Assembly (NCBI GenBank): GCA_030152405.1
Contig: JASLJL010000440.1
Span: 1 to 13,214 of the forward strand
Source: Gordonia sp. (in: high G+C Gram-positive bacteria)
Lineage (GTDB): Bacteria > Actinomycetota > Actinomycetes > Mycobacteriales > Mycobacteriaceae
DNA: 13,214 bases
Direction of reading: 5' to 3'
Numbering within the stretch: position 1 is the first letter of the stretch; every line of letters starts with the position of its first letter. Positions 1 to 5,933 of this stretch are shown here, one piece after another. Under the pieces are notes generated by a model, which was not told the origin of the DNA, did not search any database, and saw nothing but the letters and a program-made list of their open reading frames with translations. Made by a program: the position numbers and the translations under genes.

Positions 1-502
1 CGGCGATAACCAGGAAGGCGTCGGCGGCGGCCGCGTAGGGAACGTTCACCTTGACGCCGGACACCCGACCGTCGGCGTACGTCGCGCCGGGCGCGAGCAG
101 ATCGAACACGGTTTCCTCTTCGACGGCCGCGGTGAGTACCGCGTCGCCGGCCGTCGCACGAATCAGCAGGTCGGTGAGTGACACCGGGCCGTGCGCGTCG
201 ATCAGCGGTACCGCGGCGACGGCGTGCTGGGGATACGGGACGCGGGCCAGCGCGCGACCGAGGGCCGTCGCGACCGCGGTGGTCTCCAGCGTGGTCAGGT
301 CGGCGGCGCCGTCGCCCGCCTTCGCCGACGACGCCGCGAGCCCGAGCAGTCCGGCGGCGGAGATCTCGCGCCACAGGTCGCGGTCGATCGGGGCCGCGTC
401 GGCCTCGAGCTGTGCCGTGCGCTCCGGGGTCGCGAGACGTGTGACGATGTCGGTGGTCAGGCCGGTGAGATCGCCTGCCGCTTCGGTGGGAGTGAAGTCC
501 AT
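1..502 (-). CDS. fadE27: Acyl-CoA dehydrogenase, FadE27/ChsE5-like subunit (3' part cut off)
   Basis: Only the first 167 or so residues are present; the frame stays open to the left edge. The protein begins MDFTPTEAAGDLTGL and continues with a helical acyl-CoA dehydrogenase N-terminal domain (for example DLWREISAAGLLGLAA near residues 42-57), then the start of the middle beta domain. The start is ATG at 502-500, preceded on the minus strand by AGGAGA at 514-509 with a 6-nt spacer. It lies 27 nt downstream of fadE26 on the same strand, so the two are probably cotranscribed. In M. tuberculosis FadE26 and FadE27 form an alpha2beta2 flavoenzyme that introduces the alpha,beta double bond into the cholesterol side-chain CoA thioester. 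Assignment as the FadE27 partner rests on gene order and N-terminal character; the C-terminal half cannot be examined. It could be another FadE paralogue, but the locus makes this unlikely. Confidence 0.85.
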   Translation of the reverse strand, partial: MDFTPTEAAGDLTGLTTDIVTRLATPERTAQLEADAAPIDRDLWREISAAGLLGLAASSAKAGDGAADLTTLETTAVATALGRALARVPYPQHAVAAVPLIDAHGPVSLTDLLIRATAGDAVLTAAVEEETVFDLLAPGATYADGRVSGVKVNVPYAAAADAFLVIA

Positions 503-529
503 GGGAGTTCTCCTGGGTCGGTAGGCCGG

Positions 530-1714
530 TCAGCGCCGGGCAGGGGGGAGTTTGAGGGCGAGCATGCCGATGATGTCGCGCTGGACCTCATTGGTCCCGC
601 CGCCGAACGTGAGGATCAGCGACGTGCGGGCGAACCGTTCCAGTCGGCCCTGCAGATGCGCTCCGGGGGCGCCCTGGCGCAAGGTGGCGGACGGACCGGC
701 GACCTCCATGAGCAGGCGGTACGCCTCGGTTGCGAACTCGGTCCCGAACACCTTCGTGGCGGAGGCGTCGGCAGGCGACGGGGAGCCGCCCTGCGCCGCG
801 ATCGATGCGATCTTCCAGTTGACGAGTTTGAGGAACTCCACCTTCGCGTGGACGCGTGCGAGATTCGCCTGCACCCACGGGACGTCGATGAGTCGGCCGC
901 CGCCGTAGCTCTGTTCGCGAGCGAACGCGACGGTCTCGCGCAGTGCGGTCTGGATCGGCGCCGCACTGCAGAGAGCGACGCGTTCGTGATTGAGCTGGTT
1001 GGTGACGAGCGACCAGCCGCCGCCCTCTTCGCCGACGAGTGCACTGGTCGGAACGCGGACGTCCTGGTAATAGGTGGCGCTGGTGTCCACGCCAGACATC
1101 GTGTGCACCGGCGTGTACGAGAATCCGTCGGCGGTGGTGGGCATGATCAGCATCGAGATGCCCTTGTGCTTGGACGCTTCGGGGTCGGTCCGGCAGGCCA
1201 GCCACACATAGTCGGCGTAGGGGATGAGGCTGGTCCACATCTTCTGGCCGTTGATGACGTATTCGTCGCCTTCGCGGACCGCAGTTGTGCGCAGCGAGGC
1301 CAAATCCGTGCCGGCTCCCGGCTCCGAGTAGCCGATCGAGAAGTGGAGATCGCCGGCGGCGATCTTAGGCAGGAAGAAGTCCTTCTGCTCCGGAGTGCCG
1401 TAGTGCATGATCGTCGGCGCGACGGAGTTGATCGTCAAGAACGGCACGGGAGCGCCGGCGATCGCGGCCTCGTCGGTGAAGATCAACTGATCCATCATCG
1501 AGCGGTCGGCGCCGCCGAACTCGGTCGGCCACCCGAGTGCGAGCCATCCGTCGCGGCCCATTTGGCGGACCACGTCGCGGTACGCGTCGCCCTCGCCGAG
1601 TTCACCGTCTCCGCCGGTCAGAGCGGCGCGGCGCTCGGTGGTCATGAGCCCGGTGAAGTAGTCGCGCAGTTCGCGGCGCAACTCCTCCTGCTCGGTGGTG
1701 TACGCGATCCGCAT
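530..1714 (-). CDS. fadE26: Acyl-CoA dehydrogenase, FadE26/ChsE4-like catalytic subunit
   Basis: This is a 394-residue acyl-CoA dehydrogenase of normal length. Visible family signatures are the middle-domain FAD/substrate segment GYSEPGAGTDLASLRT (residues 128-143), GQKMWTS (156-162) and the C-terminal FGGGTNEVQRDIIG (370-383). Glu244 in LNHERVAL is the likely catalytic base and sits close to the catalytic Glu reported for M. tuberculosis FadE26. With FadE27 it should form the heteromeric dehydrogenase acting on 3-oxo-cholest-4-en-26-oyl-CoA in the cytoplasm, an early beta-oxidation step of the sterol side chain. I chose ATG at 1714-1712 because AGGAGA at 1727-1722 precedes it with a 7-nt spacer. 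An in-frame ATG at 1735 would add seven residues but has no Shine-Dalgarno, and the real one would lie inside the coding region. A KstR-type operator lies 57-70 bp upstream, shared with the divergent ferredoxin gene. Confidence 0.93.
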   Translation of the reverse strand: MRIAYTTEQEELRRELRDYFTGLMTTERRAALTGGDGELGEGDAYRDVVRQMGRDGWLALGWPTEFGGADRSMMDQLIFTDEAAIAGAPVPFLTINSVAPTIMHYGTPEQKDFFLPKIAAGDLHFSIGYSEPGAGTDLASLRTTAVREGDEYVINGQKMWTSLIPYADYVWLACRTDPEASKHKGISMLIMPTTADGFSYTPVHTMSGVDTSATYYQDVRVPTSALVGEEGGGWSLVTNQLNHERVALCSAAPIQTALRETVAFAREQSYGGGRLIDVPWVQANLARVHAKVEFLKLVNWKIASIAAQGGSPSPADASATKVFGTEFATEAYRLLMEVAGPSATLRQGAPGAHLQGRLERFARTSLILTFGGGTNEVQRDIIGMLALKLPPARR

Positions 1715-1759
1715 GCGGTTGTCTCCTGCGATCATCCGACGCTTCTCGCATCGGGGTGC

Positions 1760-1788
1760 TTGGCTACTTCTGAAACACGTTCTAACGT
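1760..1788 (+). promoter_or_regulatory. Possible promoter for the ferredoxin gene
   Basis: TTGGCT (1760-1765) and TAACGT (1783-1788) are separated by 17 bp, a reasonable -35/-10 arrangement (4/6 match to TTGACA, and the TANNNT pattern common at actinobacterial -10 boxes). The KstR-type operator lies in the spacer and overlaps the -10, which would suit repression by occlusion. The predicted transcription start near 1795 would give a leader of about 44 nt. This is inferred from short motifs only. I saw no convincing -35/-10 pair for the divergent fadE26 gene. Confidence 0.35.
1771..1784. promoter_or_regulatory. KstR-type operator, fadE26/ferredoxin divergent region
   Basis: TGAAACACGTTCTA matches the KstR consensus TNNAACNNGTTNNA at every fixed position. 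KstR is the TetR-family repressor of cholesterol catabolism in mycobacteria and rhodococci, released by a 3-oxo-cholestenoyl-CoA-type metabolite. The site lies between the divergent starts of fadE26 (1714) and the ferredoxin (1839), so one site can control both directions. A degenerate copy of the motif starts exactly 10 bp further on (1781-1794). Confidence 0.8.
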
Positions 1789-1838
1789 GTACTCACCGAG
1801 TCCGTCAACCAGCGGGCGCGCGATGCGAGGAGGATTTC

Positions 1839-2027
1839 ATGCGAATCAAGGCCGACTTCGACCTCTGTGAGTCGAACGCTGTGTGTGTCGGGATGGCCCC
1901 CGACGTCTTCGAGCTCGATGACAACGACTACCTGGTGATTCTCAACGAGGACGTGCCCGAGTCGCGCGTCGAGGAGATGCGACAGGTGGTGGCGTCCTGC
2001 CCTCGATCGGCGCTGTCCATCGAGTGA
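1839..2027 (+). CDS. fdxD: Small 3-Cys [3Fe-4S]-type ferredoxin
   Basis: This 62-residue protein is a single ferredoxin domain. Cys10, Cys16 and Cys54 (in SCPRSAL) form the C-X5-C...CP pattern of actinobacterial monocluster ferredoxins. The place where a fourth cysteine would sit is Asn13, so a [3Fe-4S] cluster is expected. Such proteins pass electrons to cytochromes P450; in this locus the natural partner would be a steroid side-chain C26/27 hydroxylase of the CYP125/CYP142 type, which is not in the window. The start is ATG 1839 with GAGGAGG at 1827-1833 and a 5-nt spacer. The longer frame from 1695 runs through the operator region and lacks such a signal. The gene lies between fadE26 and hsd4A, as fdxD (Rv3503c) does in M. 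tuberculosis. Two KstR-type sites flank it. The P450 partner is inference. Confidence 0.88.
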   Translation: MRIKADFDLCESNAVCVGMAPDVFELDDNDYLVILNEDVPESRVEEMRQVVASCPRSALSIE

Positions 2028-2076
2028 CCCCGACTCTGGACGGCTGTCTGGATTCCGCGGTTGTCGACCCGGGATG

Positions 2077-2092
2077 TTAGAACGTGTTCTAA
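2077..2092. promoter_or_regulatory. KstR-type operator upstream of hsd4A-mce4
   Basis: TTAGAACGTGTTCTAA has perfect 7-bp inverted arms around a 2-bp centre, and 2078-2091 matches TNNAACNNGTTNNA fully. It lies 58 bp before the GTG start of hsd4A and is the only strong operator between the ferredoxin gene and the transporter genes, so it probably governs the whole rightward operon. A -10-like TAATCT at 2090-2095 overlaps its right end; no good -35 was seen at the proper distance. Confidence 0.88.
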
Positions 2093-2149
2093 TCTTGGTC
2101 GGGTAAGAGACCCGGACGTCACAGGGCGGCCGGAGAGAAGGAGTTCGTC

Positions 2150-3040
2150 GTGGGTCAGTCGTTGGAAGGCAAAGTCGCCGTCGTCACCGGAGCCGGGTCC
2201 GGTCTGGGACGGGCAGAGGCTATCGGCCTTGCAGCCGACGGGGCCACCGTCATCGTCAACGATCTGGAGAAGTCGCTGCAGGTCAGCGACGTCTTCGAGG
2301 TGATCGAGGCGGCAGGCGGCAAGGCGGTTCCCGTGGCAGGCGACATCTCCGATGCGGCCACCGCTCGCGAGATCATGCGTACCGCGACCGACGACCTCGG
2401 CGGACTCGACGTCGTCATGAGCAACGCGGGCATCACCCGCGACACCATGCTGTTCAACATGACCGACGACGAGTGGGACCTCGTCGTCAACGTGCATCTG
2501 CGCGGACACTTCCTGCTCAATCGCAACGCCGCGGCGCACTGGCGGGCGGCGTCCAAGGCAGCGGGTGCGCCCGTGTACGGACGTCTCATCAACACCTCCT
2601 CCGAGGCGGGACTGCTCGGCCCGGCCGGTCAGGCCAACTACGCCGCAGCCAAGGCGGGCATCACCGCGCTGACGCTATCCGCCTCGCGCGCGCTCTCGCG
2701 CTACGGAGTGACAGCCAACGCGATCTGCCCCCGCGCCCGAACCGCCATGACTGCCAACGTCTTCGGCGAAGCGCCCGAGGGAACTGTCGATCCGCTGTCG
2801 CCCGAACACGTCGTCACCCTCGTCCGCTACCTCGCGAGCCCGGCCGCCGAGGCCGTCTCCGGACAGGTGTTCGTGGTGTACGGACCGAAGGTGACGCTCA
2901 TGGCGGCGCCCCGTGTCCGCGAGGTCTTCCAGGCCGACGGCGACGACTGGACTGTCGACGCATTGTCCGGTTCACTGTCCCAGTACTTCTCGCTGCCGAC
3001 GAGCAGTGGGACGTTCTCTGCGTCCGACCTCATGGACTGA
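2150..3040 (+). CDS. hsd4A: Hsd4A-like short-chain dehydrogenase (sterol side-chain 3-hydroxyacyl-CoA dehydrogenase)
   Basis: This 296-residue classical SDR has a Rossmann fold with TGAGSGLG (13-20), Asp38 at the end of beta-2 (favouring NAD(H)), GDISD (64-68), NAG (92-94), Asn114, Ser151 and YAAAK (164-168), so the catalytic tetrad is intact. The tail of about 40 residues beyond the usual SDR core resembles the multifunctional-enzyme-2/17-beta-HSD type 4 group. In mycobacteria Hsd4A (Rv3502c) has this position before yrbE4A and works as a 3-hydroxyacyl-CoA dehydrogenase in sterol side-chain beta-oxidation, with 17-beta-hydroxysteroid dehydrogenase activity. The GTG start at 2150 has AGAAGGAG at 2136-2143 with a 6-nt spacer. 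The KstR-type operator upstream implies sterol induction. Substrate specificity is taken from the orthologue; the dehydrogenase class is seen directly. Confidence 0.88.
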   Translation: MGQSLEGKVAVVTGAGSGLGRAEAIGLAADGATVIVNDLEKSLQVSDVFEVIEAAGGKAVPVAGDISDAATAREIMRTATDDLGGLDVVMSNAGITRDTMLFNMTDDEWDLVVNVHLRGHFLLNRNAAAHWRAASKAAGAPVYGRLINTSSEAGLLGPAGQANYAAAKAGITALTLSASRALSRYGVTANAICPRARTAMTANVFGEAPEGTVDPLSPEHVVTLVRYLASPAAEAVSGQVFVVYGPKVTLMAAPRVREVFQADGDDWTVDALSGSLSQYFSLPTSSGTFSASDLMD

Positions 3041-3078
3041 CACAGAGCGATTCACTGCAGAAAACGATGTCGATCAGT

Positions 3079-3117
3079 GGGCACTGACGTGCCCGGCACG
3101 CGTGATAGGTTGCGTGC
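3079..3117 (+). other. Adjacent inverted repeats between hsd4A and yrbE4A
   Basis: GGGCAC (3079-3084) and GTGCCC (3089-3094) can form a 6-bp stem with a 4-nt loop. Immediately after, GCACGC (3096-3101) and GCGTGC (3112-3117) can form a 6-bp stem with a 10-nt loop. CGTGCC/GGCACG (3088-3100) forms an overlapping DNA palindrome that excludes the first stem. No T-run follows, so this is not a standard terminator. The second stem ends 7 nt before the GGAGGAGG of yrbE4A. Possible roles are an RNA processing or stability element, or an operator; none can be chosen from sequence alone. Confidence 0.4.
3084..3111 (+). promoter_or_regulatory. Possible internal promoter before yrbE4A
   Basis: CTGACG (3084-3089, sharing TGAC with TTGACA) lies 16 bp before TAGGTT (3106-3111), an actinobacterial TANNNT-type -10. 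Transcription would start near 3118, leaving a leader of about 20 nt to the TTG start at 3137. It overlaps the inverted repeats here. If real, the transporter genes could be transcribed without hsd4A. Support is short-motif only. Confidence 0.3.
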
Positions 3118-3136
3118 ACGAGTGGGAGGAGGGGAC

Positions 3137-3901
3137 TTGCTCACGAAGCTTGCTGCCCCGATGAACGGTGTGGGAGATTTTGTCGCACTGGGCGTCGAAT
3201 CCGCACGGGAGTTGTTCCGCCGCCCCTTTCAATGGCGTGAAACCGTTGAACAGTCGTGGGCCATCGCGCGCGTCTCACTCGTGCCGACGCTGCTCGTCGC
3301 GATCCCGTTCACCGTCCTCGTCAGCTTCACTCTGAACATCCTCCTCCGTGAGATCGGCGCCCAGGACCTCTCCGGTGCGGGCGCGGCGCTCGGCACGATC
3401 ACCCAGATCGGCCCCATCGTGACGGTGCTCATCGTCGCGGGCGCGGGCGCGACGGCGATCTGCGCCGATCTGGGCGCCCGAACGATCCGTGAGGAGATCG
3501 ACGCGCTCCGCGTCCTCGGCATCAATCCGATCCACCGGCTCGTCGTGCCGCGCGTCGTCGCGTCGACGGGGGTGGCGCTCCTCCTCAACAGCCTGGTGTG
3601 CACCATCGGCATCGCGGGCGGATTCGTCTTCTCCGTCTATCTGCAGGACGTGAATCCCGGCGCCTTCATCGCCAACCTCACGCTCCTGACCGGCCTCGGC
3701 GAGCTGATCATCTCGATGGTCAAAGCGGCGCTGTTCGGCCTGTTCGCCGGCCTGGTCGGCTGCTACCGCGGACTCAACGTCAAGGGTGGCGCGAAGGGTG
3801 TCGGCGACGCGGTCAACGAGACGGTCGTCTACTCCTTCATGGCACTGTTCGTGGTGAACGTGGTCGTCACCGCCGTTGGATTGAAAGCGACGATGGGCTG
3901 A
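3137..3901 (+). CDS. yrbE4A: YrbE4A, MlaE-type permease of the Mce4 sterol importer
   Basis: This is an MlaE/YrbE-family integral membrane protein, one half of the permease core of the Mce4 ABC-type importer. Hydrophobic segments lie at about residues 44-70, 92-112, 138-166, 190-212 and 229-250. The conserved cytoplasmic coupling motif EEIDAL is at 119-124 and probably contacts the ATPase MceG. GLVGCYRGL and GGAKGVGDAVNETVV (217-231) are typical YrbE segments. I chose the TTG at 3137, giving 254 residues, because GGAGGAGGGG (3125-3134) sits directly before it and the length then equals that of M. tuberculosis YrbE4A as I recall it. A start at GTG 3077 adds 20 residues that look like translated leader. 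It follows hsd4A by 96 nt and is followed by yrbE4B after one nucleotide. Confidence 0.93.
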   Translation: MLTKLAAPMNGVGDFVALGVESARELFRRPFQWRETVEQSWAIARVSLVPTLLVAIPFTVLVSFTLNILLREIGAQDLSGAGAALGTITQIGPIVTVLIVAGAGATAICADLGARTIREEIDALRVLGINPIHRLVVPRVVASTGVALLLNSLVCTIGIAGGFVFSVYLQDVNPGAFIANLTLLTGLGELIISMVKAALFGLFAGLVGCYRGLNVKGGAKGVGDAVNETVVYSFMALFVVNVVVTAVGLKATMG

Positions 3902-3902
3902 C

Positions 3903-4754
3903 ATGGTTCTTCCGGGCACAACACGACTTCTCACCGCACGCGTCGCGCTCAAGCGCGCAGGCGAGGACTGGAACAAGATCGGCGACCAGGCCCTCTTCTA
4001 CTGGGACTCGATCGCATCCATCCCGCGAGCCGTGCGTCTGTACAAGAAGGAGACGCTCCGCCTGATCGCGGAGATCTCGATGGGCACCGGTGCGCTCGCG
4101 ATGATCGGCGGCACCGTCGTCGTGGTCGGCTTCCTGACGCTCTTCACCGGCGGCACGATCGCCGTGCAGGGCTACAGTTCGCTCGCCAACATCGGCGTCG
4201 AGGCCCTGACCGGCTTCTTCTCCGCTTTCATCAACGTCCGCATCGCGGTGCCGGTCATCGCGGGCATCGCGCTGGCGGCGACCATCGGCGCCGGTGCGAC
4301 GGCACAGCTGGGCGCCATGCGCGTGAGCGAGGAGATCGACGCGCTCGAAGTCATGGCGATCTCCTCAATCCCGTATCTCGTGAGCACGCGCATCGTCGCC
4401 GGGCTCGTCGCGATCATTCCGCTGTACTCGCTTGCCGCTCTCGCGTCGTTCATCGCCAGCCGGTTCGCGACAGTCGTCCTGTACGGGCAGTCGTCGGGCG
4501 TCTACGACCACTACTTCTCGACGTTCCTCATCCCGTCCGACATCCTGTGGTCGTTCGTGCAGGCGATCTGCATGGCCGTCGCGGTCATGCTCATCCACAC
4601 GTACTACGGGTTCAACGCCTCGGGTGGCCCCGTCGGAGTCGGCGTGGCCGTTGGCAACGCCGTTCGCGCCTCCCTCGTCGTGGTCGTCGTGATCACTCTC
4701 CTCACGTCGCTCGCCATCTACGGCGCCGACGGCAACTTCAACCTGGCCGGGTGA
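3903..4754 (+). CDS. yrbE4B: YrbE4B, MlaE-type permease of the Mce4 sterol importer
   Basis: This 283-residue protein is the second permease subunit, expected to pair with YrbE4A in the cytoplasmic membrane. A cytoplasmic amphipathic N-terminus (to about residue 55) is followed by hydrophobic segments at about 60-88, 113-137, 158-186, 212-234 and 252-275. EEIDAL recurs at 143-148 as the ATPase-coupling motif, and GFNASGGPVGVGVAVGNAVR is the family's late cytoplasmic segment. The ATG start lies one nucleotide after the yrbE4A stop (TGA-C-ATG) and has no strong Shine-Dalgarno, which suggests translational coupling. The sequence clearly differs from YrbE4A, as usual for the A/B pair. Specificity for sterols is inferred from locus identity, not from the permease sequence. 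Confidence 0.93.
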   Translation: MVLPGTTRLLTARVALKRAGEDWNKIGDQALFYWDSIASIPRAVRLYKKETLRLIAEISMGTGALAMIGGTVVVVGFLTLFTGGTIAVQGYSSLANIGVEALTGFFSAFINVRIAVPVIAGIALAATIGAGATAQLGAMRVSEEIDALEVMAISSIPYLVSTRIVAGLVAIIPLYSLAALASFIASRFATVVLYGQSSGVYDHYFSTFLIPSDILWSFVQAICMAVAVMLIHTYYGFNASGGPVGVGVAVGNAVRASLVVVVVITLLTSLAIYGADGNFNLAG

Positions 4755-4757
4755 GAC

Positions 4758-5933
4758 GTGGCTAAGCAGACTCGTGGCAACGGCGTGCGCAAGCTCGCCG
4801 CGTTCATCATGGTCGGTGCGCTCGTCGCGATCGTCGCCCTCGCATCCGGTCAGTTCCTCGGCTGGTTCGACAGCACCAAGACGGTCACCCTGTACGCGCC
4901 GCGCGCCGGCCTGGTGATGAACCCGGACGCCAAGGTCAAGCTTCGCGGCGTCACCGTCGGACGTGTCGCGAGTGTGGAGAACACCGGGACGAACGCTCGT
5001 CTCGTCCTCGACATGGACAGCTCCCAGATCGGCTCGATCCCGGGGAACGTGGAAGCCGACATCAAGTCGAACACCGTGTTCGGCGCCAAGGCGGTCAATC
5101 TCGTCGTGCCCAAGGACGGCCCGCAGGGCACCCTGAGCGGCGGTGACGAGATCAGCGCCGATCACGTGGTGGTGGAGCTGAACACCGTCTACCAGCAGTT
5201 GGTCAACGTGCTCGCCCAGGTGCAGCCCGACCGTCTCAACGTCGTCCTCGGCGCCGTCAACGACGCGCTCTCGGGGCGCGGGAAGGACATCGGCAACGCG
5301 CTCGTCCAGCTCGACGACATCCTCGGCAAGACCAACAAGCACCTGCCCGAACTCAATCGACTCTTCCGAGAGGCGGCGTCGGCCACCAACGTGTTCGCCG
5401 ATGTGATGCCGAACCTCATGCGGACCGTAGACAACGCGACCGTCGTCGGCAACAACCTCGTCGACAACGCCGCCAACCTCGACAGCCTGCTGATCAACGT
5501 CACCGGCATGGCCCGCAGCGGCAACGGCGTGCTGTCGAAGAGCAAGAAGGACCTGATCGCGACCCTGTCCGATCTGGCGCCCGTCACCGATCTCCTCGGC
5601 TATCAGGCCCCCGGCCTGCGGTGCTTCATCACCGCGGCGAGCGACGCCGCCGACATCGCGACCGACCTGCTCGGCGGTCGCAACGGAATGCTGCTGCTGG
5701 ACGCGGGACTCATCCCCGGTCAGGACCCGTACCGCTATCCCCAGGATCTCCCTGAGGTCCGCGGCGACGGCCCGCCCACTTGCCAGGCCGGTCTGTCCGA
5801 CATCCACTCCAAGGAGAAGATCCCGTTCTACGTGATCGACAACGCGGAGCAGCCCTATCAGCCGCGCACCACCCCGAAGGTGGAGCCTCGCAAGCTGTTC
5901 AACCTGCTGTTCGGAGGTACGCCACGTGGATAG
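4758..5933 (+). CDS. mce4A: Mce4A, MCE-family substrate-binding subunit
   Basis: This 391-residue protein has a short basic N-terminus, one membrane anchor (about 13-33), an MCE/MlaD beta-barrel domain (about 41-118, with KVKLRGVTVGRV at 59-70) and a long helical stretch (about 135-280) expected to form part of the hydrophobic tunnel that crosses the periplasm. A C-terminal region carries Cys289 and Cys342. It is one of six Mce4 proteins forming the hetero-hexameric lipid conduit. The start is GTG 4758, three nucleotides after the yrbE4B stop; the Shine-Dalgarno is weak, so reinitiation is likely. Its last codons encode GGAGGT, the ribosome binding site for mce4B. Identity as the A subunit comes from position directly after yrbE4B. 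Confidence 0.92.
   Translation: MAKQTRGNGVRKLAAFIMVGALVAIVALASGQFLGWFDSTKTVTLYAPRAGLVMNPDAKVKLRGVTVGRVASVENTGTNARLVLDMDSSQIGSIPGNVEADIKSNTVFGAKAVNLVVPKDGPQGTLSGGDEISADHVVVELNTVYQQLVNVLAQVQPDRLNVVLGAVNDALSGRGKDIGNALVQLDDILGKTNKHLPELNRLFREAASATNVFADVMPNLMRTVDNATVVGNNLVDNAANLDSLLINVTGMARSGNGVLSKSKKDLIATLSDLAPVTDLLGYQAPGLRCFITAASDAADIATDLLGGRNGMLLLDAGLIPGQDPYRYPQDLPEVRGDGPPTCQAGLSDIHSKEKIPFYVIDNAEQPYQPRTTPKVEPRKLFNLLFGGTPRG

Noticed and set aside
1695..1838. N-terminal extension of the ferredoxin
   Set aside because: It would translate through the divergent regulatory region and the KstR operator; ATG 1839 has a strong GAGGAGG and gives the usual ferredoxin length.
191..1870. 559-codon plus-strand open frame opposite fadE26/fadE27
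   Set aside because: It is antisense to a clear acyl-CoA dehydrogenase with intact motifs, its translation is Arg/Gly/Ala/His-biased without recognisable domains, and it crosses the KstR operator. It is a typical high-GC shadow.
3079..3117. Rho-independent terminator between hsd4A and yrbE4A
   Set aside because: The stems are only 6 bp and no T-run follows, so termination is not supported.
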